Below are positions 19,545 to 28,739 of a DNA stretch of 64,000 bases, one piece after another. The notes beneath the pieces were generated by a model that did no database searches, had not been told where the DNA came from, and worked only from the letters and a program-made list of their open reading frames with translations. Made by a program: the position numbers and the translations under genes. Within the stretch, counting starts at the first letter, position 1. Each line of letters begins with the position of its first letter. Origin of the DNA: Chitinophaga rhizosphaerae (GTDB lineage: Bacteria; Bacteroidota; Bacteroidia; Chitinophagales; Chitinophagaceae); NCBI RefSeq assembly GCF_003958645.1, contig NZ_RXLO01000001.1, positions 186,001 to 250,000 of the forward strand, in the 5' to 3' direction.

Positions 19545-20783
19545 TTAAACGGTTTTCAATGCGGTGGCGATTTGCATCCGGCTCATACGCCAGGCGGGGT
19601 AAACGCCAGACATGCATCCGAACACCAGGCAAATGACCATACTGATGGCGAGTACTTTGTAATTGAGGCTGAGCGTCACATGGCTGAGCAGTTCCGCCTG
19701 GTTGAGAATGCCGATCACGATAAAGGAAAGCGCCATCCCGATGATCCCGCCGATCAGCGTAAGGATCACGTTTTCCACGATGAACTGCACCACCAGCGTG
19801 CCCGACGAAGCGCCGAACGCCTTGCGCACCCCTATTTCTGACGCTCTTTCGAGGATCCGGCTCAGGTTGAGGTTCACGAGGTTGAGCGTGGGCAGCAGCA
19901 GAAAGAACAAAAGGAACGCGCCAAGATAGATCATCAGTTTCGATGTGCCGTCGGAATCGTGTTTGCCCAGCAACATGCGGGTGAAGGTGGTCAGGTAGGG
20001 TTTGGCATGGCTTTCCAGTTCGGTAAAATGTTCATGCGGCATGGGTACTTTCGACATCTGGTGCGCATATTCCGCCTGCATCGCCGGTAAGTCGGCCTTC
20101 GACGGAGCGAGGAGGATGGGGATAAACATACCGTTGTAGCCCTTTTTAGCGGTGTGCTGCTGTGATACCGTCCATGGCAGGTACATGTCGCCATAGGCGA
20201 AAACCTGCGTGATCGCCACGCTTTTCACGACACCGGCTATGCGGTATTGCACATTGTCCGTTTCCAACAACTTGCCCACGGCCGGAACGCCTTTGCCGAA
20301 ATAGCGGTCGCGCGTGCTTTCTGTGATGACGGCCACCCGTTCGCCCGCGTCTATCTGGGCCTGGGTGTAGGGTTTGCCTTCCAGGAACTGAAATTGCAGC
20401 ACCTTCCAGAAACCTTCATTGGTGTATTTGATGTCTATGACCAGTTTCTGGTTATTGACGTAGGTGTTGGATGGGGCGAAGATGGATGAAATGGCCACGG
20501 CTTCGGGCGTTTTCATGCTTTCCACATAAGTATGGAGAAAATGGTAATTGAACGGGCCGGTGCGCTGGCCCTGTTCCTTTGGATCGGTGAGCTTGAGTGT
20601 CATCGAATACAGGCTGCGGTCGCGGTGAACATCCGGGTAGGAGGGGCTCACCAGGTGATCGATGGCGGCGGTGAGCACCATGAGGATCGTGAGGGAAAAG
20701 CTGATGCCGAAAAGCGAAATGAAAGTGAAGAACTTCCTGCGCTTCAGTACGGCTATGGCGATTTTGAAATAGTTAATGAGCAT
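19545..20783 (-). CDS. ABC exporter permease (MacB/FtsX-like), first copy
   Basis: A 412-residue permease of the same build: TM1 at about 17-41 (FFTFISLFGISFSLTILMVL), a periplasmic domain, then three TMs from about 285 (LMIYLGAFLLFFLLLPTLNL). FtsX signature ERASEIGVRKAFGASSGTLV. Unlike Gram-negative MacB, the ATPase is a separate protein here, and two different permeases are present, so the transporter is probably a heterodimer. Located 19 bases downstream of the ATPase gene. Confidence 0.92.
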   Translation of the reverse strand: MLINYFKIAIAVLKRRKFFTFISLFGISFSLTILMVLTAAIDHLVSPSYPDVHRDRSLYSMTLKLTDPKEQGQRTGPFNYHFLHTYVESMKTPEAVAISSIFAPSNTYVNNQKLVIDIKYTNEGFWKVLQFQFLEGKPYTQAQIDAGERVAVITESTRDRYFGKGVPAVGKLLETDNVQYRIAGVVKSVAITQVFAYGDMYLPWTVSQQHTAKKGYNGMFIPILLAPSKADLPAMQAEYAHQMSKVPMPHEHFTELESHAKPYLTTFTRMLLGKHDSDGTSKLMIYLGAFLLFFLLLPTLNLVNLNLSRILERASEIGVRKAFGASSGTLVVQFIVENVILTLIGGIIGMALSFIVIGILNQAELLSHVTLSLNYKVLAISMVICLVFGCMSGVYPAWRMSRMQIATALKTV

Positions 20784-20802
20784 GGGTAGCGGATTAAGGG
20801 AT

Positions 20803-21445
<643 letters not shown>

Positions 21446-21468
<23 letters not shown>

Positions 21469-22909
21469 AACTGATCTTTTTATTTTTTTCGAAATCGTAT
21501 AGGGATAAATAGCGTAATTCATAATAGGCGCCCCAGAAATCCCGCAGCGCCAGGATGTAGTCGCGCTTGGCCTGGTCTTTCTCCGTGAAGGCGATACTGA
21601 GGTCGGTAATGCTCAGGTTGCCCAGCACGTACCGTTGCCGTGCGATCTCGTATTTTTCCGACGCGATGCTGTCTGCCGACGCGCTCAGTTGCACCTGTTC
21701 CTGCATCATGGTGTACAGGGTAACCTGGGTGGTAACCGCCTGCGCGAAGTTCTGGCGGTCCTGCTCCACGGCGTACTGGGTGAATTCCAGGTTGGCTTCC
21801 GCCGTTTTGGTGCGCGACCGCTGGCGGCCCCAGTCCAGCACGGGAATGGTGAATTTCAGTTCCACGAGCTGCTGGTTTTGCGGATCGCGGTACACTTTCC
21901 CGAGATCGGCTGCGCTGTTGGAATAGCCCAGGTTAGCGTTGAGCGCGGCGTTCAGCCCGTTTTCCCCTTTCGCTTTCGCCACGTCGCGCTTCGCTTCCCT
22001 GACACGCCTTTCATAGGCGAGCGACTGCGCGTTGTTGGCATAAGCTTCTTCCAGCACCCTGTCCGCGTTAACCTGCATGGCGATCATGGCCGGCGGCAGC
22101 TCCAGGCGGATTTTGCCGGCATGCTGCATCCCGGCATAGGCGCGGAGATTCATGGCAGCGATCTCCATATCGCGGCGCGCCGTACCGGCCGCTTTCTCGG
22201 CTTTCAGGTATTCCAGTTGCAATTGTAAGATTTCGTTGCGGGAAATTTTGCCCAGCGCAAACTTTTCATCGGCGATCCGCTGGATCTGTCGTGTGTTTTC
22301 GAGGTTGGTGACGGCGATCTGGAAATTGACCTGCGCCAGCAGCAGGTCGAAAAAGTAATCGGCCGCCTTCACGCCGATGAATTCCATATCGGCGATAAAC
22401 TGTTGTTTGCTTTCCGCGAACCTGATGGGCGCGATGCGGTTGTCCCACTTCATCTGGTTAAACTGGAACAGCGGCTGCGAATACCCGATCGTGTAAGGGA
22501 TGGCGTTATACAGCTTCGTTTTGGCGTCGAAATCATCGAACCTTTGCAGTTGCGTGGCGCCATAGATACGGCCGCCCGTTGCGGTAATCCCCTGGCTGAA
22601 GGAGAGGTTGAGCGCCGAGTTATTATAATGTACCGGCTCGAATTTTATGGTGCCGTTCGGCTGCGTAACGGGGTTGAACGTTTTCTGAAACCCCGGCAAA
22701 GTACCTTCCAGCGCCAGCTGCGGCTGGTAGTTGGAACGATGGGTGCGCCATTCCCAGTATTTCGTCTTACGGACGGTGATGGCCTGCTTCGCGGCGATGG
22801 AACCTTTGCGCGCCATGCCCACCACCTCGTCCAGCGAAAGCTGCAAGGTGTCCTGGGCGGGGAGGAGCACGGGAAACAGCAATAATATCAATATTGGGAT
22901 GCGCTTCAT
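21446..22909 (-). CDS. TolC-family outer membrane channel
   Basis: A 487-residue outer-membrane efflux protein with a Sec signal peptide (MKRIPILILLLFPVLLPAQ) and two OEP repeats: long amphipathic helices (for example QFIADMEFIGVKAADYFFDL) alternating with short beta-rich stretches. It forms the outer-membrane conduit of the exporter encoded around it. The ATG overlaps the stop of the adaptor gene by four bases. It is separate from the channel fused to the RND pump at 4278-8822, so the two exporters each have their own channel. Confidence 0.9.
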
Positions 22910-24150
22910 TGGATGTCGATTTCTTTGGCGTGTTTGAACCCGCTCATGTCGGAGATGATGATAGTTTCACCGGCTTTCAGCCCGGATTTGATTTCCACGA
23001 AATCGAAATTCGCCATGCCGGTCTGCACCATTCTTCTCACGGCCTTGTTCCCTTCCACGACATATACCGCCATGGGCGATACGCCGTTGAACGCCGCGCC
23101 GTTCGGAGCCCGCAGTACGCCGTGCCCCGATGCGGTTACGGGGTACACGTCTACTTTCAGGTTCGGGCGGAGGGAAGGATAATGGCCCTGGTCCAGCCGG
23201 ATGTCGAAAGTGACCGTACTGTTCAGCACCGCGGGGTGAACGGTTTGTACCCGGCCACGGATGCTCTGGTCCTGGATGCGGATGATGACGGGCATTCCGG
23301 CCGACAGCTTATCGGAATAATTATCGGCGATCGTGCCCGTCACCTTGAAACTTTGAAGGTCCGCGATGCGTACCAGCGGCTCTCCCTCTCGCACGGTAGT
23401 GCCGATGTTGCGGTTCACCCAGGTAACTACCCCGTTGCGGTGTGCTACGATGCCGGCGCCGTCGAGTTTCCTTTTGAGCTCGGTGAGCGCCTGTGCCTGG
23501 ATGGCGGATTCAATCTCGGATTCCCGCATTTCTACCTGCATGGCTTCCTGTTTGTTTTTTATCTCGTATTCCAATTGGGCTTTTTCGTGCTGCGCCACGC
23601 GGAGATTGGTTTCGGCCTGCTCCACGCTTTCCCGGGTGCCGCCGCCGGCCTTGTAAAGCCTTTTTGCGTTCTCGACATCGGCCTGCAGCGCCTGGATGCG
23701 CAATTGCTTGATGTTGTTGCCGGTTTGGAGGTCGAAGTAGCTTTTGTTGAGCTGGAGGCGCAGTTTTTTGATGTTGTTGCGGCTGGATTCCAGCTGGAAC
23801 TTACCTTTCTCGTATTCCGTTTCCGCCGTAGCCTTGTCGAGCTTCAGCAGCGGCTGGCCGGCTTTAACGGTAGCGCCCGCGGCGATGGATACTTCCAGCA
23901 ACGCGGCATTTACCGGGCTGGTGATCACTTCTTCGAATTCCGGCAATACTTCGCCGGATGCGGTGAGCGTATTCTCGATATCACCGGTGCCTACCTGTGC
24001 GGTTTGGATGGATGCGCGCGGCACGGTGGCGTTGAAAAAAAAACGGATACACAATACGGCCACCGCCACAATGACGATGATGCCGGCGGCCACGATCCAG
24101 CGTTTGCGCCGGCGGTTCTGTGTGAATGTGGATGGAAGCGATCTGTCCAT
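22906..24150 (-). CDS. MacA/HlyD-like periplasmic adaptor
   Basis: A 414-residue adaptor, first gene of the five-gene exporter. One N-terminal TM anchor (IVAAGIIVIVAVAVLCIRFF), a lipoyl half motif (NAALLEVSIAAGATVKAGQP), a long coiled-coil hairpin (about 110-220), the second lipoyl half (GIVAHRNGVVTWVNRNIGTT) and beta-barrel domains. An in-frame ATG at 24210 exists, but the ATG at 24150 is preferred because candidate promoter elements lie between the two. The operon order adaptor, channel, ATPase, permease, permease describes a complete tripartite ABC exporter. Known relatives move macrolides, lipids or peptides; the substrate here is unknown. Confidence 0.9.
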   Translation of the reverse strand: MDRSLPSTFTQNRRRKRWIVAAGIIVIVAVAVLCIRFFFNATVPRASIQTAQVGTGDIENTLTASGEVLPEFEEVITSPVNAALLEVSIAAGATVKAGQPLLKLDKATAETEYEKGKFQLESSRNNIKKLRLQLNKSYFDLQTGNNIKQLRIQALQADVENAKRLYKAGGGTRESVEQAETNLRVAQHEKAQLEYEIKNKQEAMQVEMRESEIESAIQAQALTELKRKLDGAGIVAHRNGVVTWVNRNIGTTVREGEPLVRIADLQSFKVTGTIADNYSDKLSAGMPVIIRIQDQSIRGRVQTVHPAVLNSTVTFDIRLDQGHYPSLRPNLKVDVYPVTASGHGVLRAPNGAAFNGVSPMAVYVVEGNKAVRRMVQTGMANFDFVEIKSGLKAGETIIISDMSGFKHAKEIDIQ

Positions 24151-24180
24151 AGGTAAATCTGAAAAATTTGCCTTTCCCTT

Positions 24181-24202
24181 TCCAATCCGAGTGCCAAACA
24201 TA
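24181..24202 (-). promoter_or_regulatory. candidate sigma-54 promoter overlapping a TAnnTTTG element
   Basis: On the minus strand, bases 24196 to 24181 read TGGCAC-N5-TTGGA. The -24 half is perfect, spacing is right, and the -12 half differs from TTGCA in one important base (GG instead of GC). Transcription would start about 20 bases before the ATG at 24150. Overlapping it, 24202-24195 reads TATGTTTG, a perfect housekeeping -7 element, but no TTG is correctly placed upstream. Either promoter supports the ATG at 24150 as the adaptor start. Confidence 0.5.
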
Positions 24203-24264
24203 ATCATCACGTATTCAACTAGATATGGAGCTCCGGTTACAAAAAAGCGTTCGATATCGGACAG

Positions 24265-24277
24265 AATTTCCGGAATT
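24265..24277. promoter_or_regulatory. possible activator site upstream of the exporter
   Basis: A near-perfect dyad centred on TTCCGGAA lies roughly 100 bases upstream of the predicted transcription start, the usual distance for an NtrC-family enhancer. A second small palindrome, CGATATCG, is at 24252-24259. The remaining bases of this 318-base gap (24211-24528) show nothing else recognisable apart from an AT-rich stretch next to the gene at 24529. Confidence 0.3.
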
Positions 24278-24528
24278 GGAACAAATGGAACGACGGATCA
24301 AAAAGAGGCGGCGCGCCGGGGAACGACGGGGTGGTCATTGCCCGGATTCGGCCGGTGCCTGCACCGCCCAGGTGGGATACTAAAGGCATTTACGCGCTCC
24401 GGGTGGATGCAGACGAAGGCGGGTTCGAATAGCGGTGGCGGAAATTGAAATGGGGGCTGAAGTAAAATAATAATTATCTTTTCATTACGAAATAACAAAA
24501 ATAATATATATATTCGGCCCGGAATCAT

Positions 24529-25158
24529 ATGCCTCAACAGTCCACAAAGAAGCGGTTTGAATCGTGCTGTGTAGCCTGCGACACCTGGATCGTTAGCTAT
24601 CAGTCGGCTACGCTCCCTCACCCGGTGTACCTCGTTTGGTATACGGACAGGGTGAGTGGCGACCGCTTGCTCATGCACCGGAATGGCCCGGTTTTTACGG
24701 CGGAAACGCCGGAAAGCGTGGCGGCTGCGGCGGATGCGCAGTTGCCCGGGCTGGTGTACCATGCGCGGTTCCCGCAGTGGCTGGAAAGGGTAGTGGAACT
24801 GACCCCGACGGTCTGTAACGCATACGATGCCGATTACATCGAACAGTCGCTTTGCAGCAAGCGGAAGCTTAGCCTCAAAGCGATGGACGCATTGTCGAAC
24901 TTCATCGATCTTTTCGGCGACTATGCCAATAGCCTGGAGAACGTTTCGCACCTGCAGGCGTTCCGTGATAACCCAGTGATCGAATCGTACATATCCCATT
25001 ATTACCGCTTCATTTTCTGGCCGCGCCTGCAGCATGGCGCGCAGTTCAGGGATGCGCAAAGGCCCGCGCTGGAAACCGACCACAGCGCATTGTTAACCGT
25101 GTTCAGGGAAATGAGGGCGCAATTCGAAGCCGGTCTCAACAACTCATCCGGAAACTGA
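24529..25158 (+). CDS. hypothetical protein
   Basis: A 209-residue protein with no signal peptide or membrane segment. It has several Cys near the N-terminus (SCCVACDTW) and mixed alpha/beta composition, with a helical second half (LSLKAMDALSNFIDLFGDYA; HSALLTVFREMRAQFEAG). I do not recognise the family. It is divergent from the exporter operon and followed after 20 bases by a DUF5362-like membrane protein, so these two may be co-transcribed. Upstream is a TATATTCG element near 24510, one base off the -7 consensus. Confidence 0.65.
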   Translation: MPQQSTKKRFESCCVACDTWIVSYQSATLPHPVYLVWYTDRVSGDRLLMHRNGPVFTAETPESVAAAADAQLPGLVYHARFPQWLERVVELTPTVCNAYDADYIEQSLCSKRKLSLKAMDALSNFIDLFGDYANSLENVSHLQAFRDNPVIESYISHYYRFIFWPRLQHGAQFRDAQRPALETDHSALLTVFREMRAQFEAGLNNSSGN

Positions 25159-25178
25159 TCTATCTAAAACCTACAAAA

Positions 25179-25646
25179 ATGGAAAATCAAAACCTGTTCG
25201 ATCTCCACATCGACGAAACCAGTGCCCGTTTTCTGAAAGAAACCGCCAAATGGGGCCGGTTCCTGTCTATTCTCGCCTTTATCGGGCTCGGCTTTTACGG
25301 GCTGTGCGTCATTATCATGCTACTGGTTGGCCAAAGGGCCAGCGGGCCGGTCATGGAAACCGCTTACGGGTCCAGCCCCATGAGCACGATGATGGCTACC
25401 GGCACGGGCCTGATCTTCATCCTGCTCATCGTGGCGCTGATGGTGATCCCCGTTATCTATTTGTACCGCTTTTCCACGCGGCTGAAAGTGGCTTTGGAGA
25501 ATAACGACCAGCATACGTTGACCGAATCTTTCAGCAACCTGAAATCACTGTTCAAGTTCTATGGTATTTATACCATCGTACTGCTGGCGATCATGGTGCT
25601 GGCATTTATCGGCGGACTGATCGCCGGTTTATCCATGTTGAGTTAA
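25179..25646 (+). CDS. DUF5362-like membrane protein
   Basis: A 155-residue protein with three to four hydrophobic segments: about 26-50 (FLSILAFIGLGFYGLCVIIM), 68-92 (TGLIFILLIVALMVIPVIYL) and 128-152 (IYTIVLLAIMVLAFIGGLIA). A conserved-looking cytoplasmic stretch lies between them (FSTRLKVALENNDQHTLTES). This layout fits small Bacteroidota membrane proteins annotated as DUF5362; I assign it from memory of the pattern. Function unknown. Confidence 0.65.
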   Translation: MENQNLFDLHIDETSARFLKETAKWGRFLSILAFIGLGFYGLCVIIMLLVGQRASGPVMETAYGSSPMSTMMATGTGLIFILLIVALMVIPVIYLYRFSTRLKVALENNDQHTLTESFSNLKSLFKFYGIYTIVLLAIMVLAFIGGLIAGLSMLS

Positions 25647-25671
25647 TACTTATACAGATGATATTGAAATG

Positions 25672-25692
25672 GAGCCCCCGCCCGGGGGGCTC
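25672..25692 (+). terminator. probable terminator
   Basis: GAGCCCCC (25672-25679) pairs with GGGGGCTC (25685-25692), followed by TTT and a second T run. It lies 25 bases after the stop of the DUF5362-like gene. Confidence 0.65.
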
Positions 25693-25721
25693 TTTCCCGT
25701 TTTATAAAATCTCCCGTACTT

Positions 25722-26198
25722 ATGTTCATGTCCATTCAATCCAGGTTCAAATGGGGCGCCTACACGCCACTGCTGGCCGGAGTTCTGCTTCCAGCGATCA
25801 TTTCGGTCGTGATTTGGTTCCAGTTTATTGCCAAAGGGTACTTTTTTAAAAATGGCAAAATCTCCTGGCCGCTGTTGCTGTTTATAGTAGCGATGTCGTC
25901 GCAGGTAGGTATAATGATCTTTTTGTTGCTGACGCGTTTGGTGCGCATGGAGATTTCCGGCTATAGCATCAAAACGAAGAATTTTTATGGCTATGGACAG
26001 GAAAAGGAATGGTTGTTCGCCAATCTCGAGGGTTATTCTCTAAAAGTACAGGATTTGAAAAACAAGGGTGTCGTGGAATTTTTGATCCTTTGGAAAGATG
26101 GGAAAAAGGTGCTGCGGATCAATGATTCCTATTTCGACAATTACTTCGAAATAAAGGAAGCGGTTACCGGTAAACTGAAAAATATAGGTGAACGATAA
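25722..26198 (+). CDS. hypothetical membrane protein
   Basis: A 158-residue protein with two TMs at about 17-36 (LLAGVLLPAIISVVIWFQF) and 49-72 (WPLLLFIVAMSSQVGIMIFL), followed by a soluble C-terminal half (about 78-155) with alternating beta pattern (EWLFANLEGYSLKVQDLKNK) that looks like a PH-like domain. The exact family is not recognised. The ATG at 25728 is an equally good start. Stand-alone gene between two terminators. Confidence 0.6.
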   Translation: MFMSIQSRFKWGAYTPLLAGVLLPAIISVVIWFQFIAKGYFFKNGKISWPLLLFIVAMSSQVGIMIFLLLTRLVRMEISGYSIKTKNFYGYGQEKEWLFANLEGYSLKVQDLKNKGVVEFLILWKDGKKVLRINDSYFDNYFEIKEAVTGKLKNIGER

Positions 26199-26224
26199 CG
26201 CCAAGTAAAAAAATCGACGACGAA

Positions 26225-26258
26225 AAAAAAGGCCGCTCCAATACAGGGCGGCCTTTTT
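26225..26258. terminator. bidirectional terminator
   Basis: AAAAAGGCCGC on one side and GCGGCCTTTTT on the other, around a short loop. It separates the membrane protein gene (plus) from the convergent sugar-phosphate synthase gene (minus). Confidence 0.88.
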
Positions 26259-26287
26259 CTATTTTTCATTCTTCAATCACGCGGTTG

Positions 26288-28546
26288 TTATGATGACTGC
26301 GCCAGGCTCAGGTTGTAGGCATGTATGCCGCTGAGCTCCTGCATGAATTCATCTGCCCAGAATTCGATATTGTAATGATTTACGTTCTCGAACAGGCGCT
26401 GCATGCGGATCTGGCGTTCCTGTTTATTCATGGCGATGGCGCGGAGCAGGGAGTCCGTCATGGAAACATTGTCGTACGGGTTGGTCATGATCGCATCCCC
26501 CAGTTCAACCGACGCTCCGGCGAATTCTGAAAGTACCAGCACGCCGTCCGAATTGGGGATTTGTCCCTGCGCGGCCACGTACTCTTTGGCAACGAGGTTG
26601 AGCCCGTCGCGCAGTGGCGTGATCCAGGCGATGTCGGCGATAGCGTAATACGCCACCACTTCCTCGAACGAGAACGAACGGAAGAAGAAATGGATCGGCA
26701 CCCAGTCGATCGTGGAATATTTCCCGTTGATCATGCCGATGAGCTGTTCCAGTTCCTGTTGCACCTGCTCGTAGATCTTCATGCCTTTCGCCGGCGGCGT
26801 ACAGATATTGATCAGTTCTATCTTGCCGTGGAGGTTCGGATGTTCTTCGAGGAACTGTGCGAAGGCTTTGATCTTCTCCAGCGGCCCTTTCACATAATCG
26901 AGCCTTTCGATGCTGAGGATGGTCTTTTTGCCGCCGGTATTTTTCTTCAGTTGCGCGATCATTTCCTTTGTACTGTCTTGCTGCAGCAATTCGCCGATGT
27001 AATCCACATGCACGCCAACGGGATTGGCGCCGAGCCGCACTTTGCGGCGGCCGGTGTCGATCTCGCGGGTCATGGTGCCGGTACCCATGGCGGTGCTGTA
27101 GGTGAGAAACCGCGGGGCGCAGCTTTCGGTTTCGGTGATCTTTACGGGCATGAGGCTTTTTACGACGTCCACGAAATTCTCCACGTACCGGGGAATGTGG
27201 AAGCTGACGTAATCGCACTGCAACAGGCTGTGGATGATCTCCGAGCGCCAGGGGATGATGTTGAAGGTATTGGCCGCCGGGAAAGCGGTGTGATGGAAGA
27301 AGCCGATTTTAAGATCGGGGCGCAGCTGGCGCAGGAATCCGGGTACCATCCACAGGTTGTAGTCATGGATCCAGATCATGGCGTTGGGCGCGGCTTCCTT
27401 CGCGGCTTTCTCGGCGAACACGCGGTTCACTTTCAGGTAATGTTCCCAATGTTCGTGGTTGAACTGGGCTTTTTCCACGAAAGAGAAGATCGCGGGCCAG
27501 AAGGCTTCCTTCGAAAATACTTTATAGAATAGGTTGATGTCGTCTTTTTGCAAACTCACCGGGCTCGCTTCCAGGTTGGGATATTCTTCCGGGTCGATGA
27601 AGAAATTCTCTTCCGGCGCGGGGTTTTCTTCGTCCGCTTCCTGCCATGCGATCCACAATCCGGGCCTGCCGGATTTGAAGAAGTTGGTGAGGGTGGGAAG
27701 GATGCCGTTGGGCGATTTGGGTTTGCGGCGCACGAGCTCCCCGTTTTCCACCGCCGTTTCGAAGGGGAAGCGGTGGTAGAGCATGACGAGCTGCGTGGAT
27801 TCCGCAGATTCTGCGGCTTTTTCCGCTTTGGTGTAAAAAGGCCGGAAATCTTTCCAGTGCCGGATGGCTTCGATGATGCCGCCGGCGCCGGGTGCGTTGG
27901 CGATGAAGGTGTCTTCCCGGCCGGATACGGCGCGCACGAGCGCGGGCTCCGCTGCGCCAACCACTACGCCGCGGAATCCGCGGCCGTAGAGCGAAAGATC
28001 GTTGAGGGTATCCCCGGCTACGAGGATCTTACTGTCGGGGACCTGCAGGAGGTCTGCCAGTTGCCGCAATGTGGCGCCCTTGTTGACGGACGGGGGCAGC
28101 ACGTCGAGGAATTTGTTGGCCGACAGGATGATGTCGCACCCGAGGGTTTCTTCCAGGCGGGAGATTTCCGACTGGATAGACGGGTCGTCAAAAAAGAAGG
28201 AGCAGCGGCGTTGCTGGGGCACGGGCTGGAGGCGCAGGCCTTTCACATCGTTCATCTGTTCCATTACGGCCTGCTTGCCGGGCCATTTCAGTTCGATGTT
28301 GTTCTGAATGGGCTGAACGGGCAATAACGTATGGCCGTCGAGAATGGTGGCGCCCACATCGCAGATGATGTAGTCGGGGGTAGGGATGACGGGATCTGCC
28401 AGGAGCGGGAGCACCGTTTCTACGCCGCGGCCTGTTACGAATATGAGTCGGAAGTCAGCGTTTTGCCGGATCAGGGCATACAGTTGTTCTTTGTGGGCCT
28501 GACTTCCTCCCAGGAATGTTCCATCTAAATCGGTGGCAAGGATCAT
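26288..28546 (-). CDS. probable glucosylglycerol-phosphate synthase/phosphatase (HAD + GT20)
   Basis: A 752-residue two-domain enzyme. Residues 1 to about 245 are a HAD phosphatase of the sucrose-phosphatase type: DLDGTFLGG with the nucleophile Asp, VNKGATLRQLAD, and GDTLNDLSLYG. From about 260 onward is a GT20 glycosyltransferase: HDYNLWMVP, FFHHTAFPAANTF, SIERLDYVKGPLEK, and RDGLNLVAKEYVAAQ. In trehalose-phosphate synthases the acceptor-side motif is usually FHTYDYARHF; here it reads FHIPRYVENF, which I associate with GgpS enzymes. The likely path is ADP-glucose plus glycerol-3-phosphate to glucosylglycerol, a compatible solute. Trehalose synthesis is the alternative. The ATG at 28546 is chosen because it starts directly at the HAD motif. 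Confidence 0.8.
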   Translation of the reverse strand: MILATDLDGTFLGGSQAHKEQLYALIRQNADFRLIFVTGRGVETVLPLLADPVIPTPDYIICDVGATILDGHTLLPVQPIQNNIELKWPGKQAVMEQMNDVKGLRLQPVPQQRRCSFFFDDPSIQSEISRLEETLGCDIILSANKFLDVLPPSVNKGATLRQLADLLQVPDSKILVAGDTLNDLSLYGRGFRGVVVGAAEPALVRAVSGREDTFIANAPGAGGIIEAIRHWKDFRPFYTKAEKAAESAESTQLVMLYHRFPFETAVENGELVRRKPKSPNGILPTLTNFFKSGRPGLWIAWQEADEENPAPEENFFIDPEEYPNLEASPVSLQKDDINLFYKVFSKEAFWPAIFSFVEKAQFNHEHWEHYLKVNRVFAEKAAKEAAPNAMIWIHDYNLWMVPGFLRQLRPDLKIGFFHHTAFPAANTFNIIPWRSEIIHSLLQCDYVSFHIPRYVENFVDVVKSLMPVKITETESCAPRFLTYSTAMGTGTMTREIDTGRRKVRLGANPVGVHVDYIGELLQQDSTKEMIAQLKKNTGGKKTILSIERLDYVKGPLEKIKAFAQFLEEHPNLHGKIELINICTPPAKGMKIYEQVQQELEQLIGMINGKYSTIDWVPIHFFFRSFSFEEVVAYYAIADIAWITPLRDGLNLVAKEYVAAQGQIPNSDGVLVLSEFAGASVELGDAIMTNPYDNVSMTDSLLRAIAMNKQERQIRMQRLFENVNHYNIEFWADEFMQELSGIHAYNLSLAQSS

Positions 28547-28631
28547 TATCAGTGTTTTTGGTGATAGAATATATATCAAAAGCCACGCAGGGCTTGAATA
28601 TCAGTGGGGTTACCGGGTTGGATAGCGTTCA

Positions 28632-28639
28632 CAAAGGTA
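28632..28639 (-). promoter_or_regulatory. -7 element for the sugar-phosphate synthase gene
   Basis: The minus strand reads TACCTTTG, a perfect TAnnTTTG, giving a leader of about 80 nt before the ATG at 28546. No clear -33 TTG. Confidence 0.45.
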
Positions 28640-28682
28640 CGGAAAATGCGGGGAGGGCGGGGGTGACAACTTGGCGAAATTT

Positions 28683-28697
28683 GTGACGATTAGTCAC
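28683..28697. promoter_or_regulatory. inverted repeat, possible operator
   Basis: GTGAC-N5-GTCAC lies in the divergent gap between the sugar-phosphate synthase and acyl-CoA ligase genes, 43 bases before the ligase ATG. The half sites resemble those of Crp/Fnr-type regulators, but the spacing is not that of a classical Crp site. Confidence 0.35.
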
Positions 28698-28739
28698 CCC
28701 ACTGACTTGTTTCATCCAGTGAAATTCATTATATTGGCC

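Noticed and set aside
24151..24210. N-terminal extension of the exporter adaptor from ATG 24210
   Set aside because: The extension lies over two promoter-like elements and does not resemble an adaptor N-terminus; the ATG at 24150 leads directly into the TM anchor.
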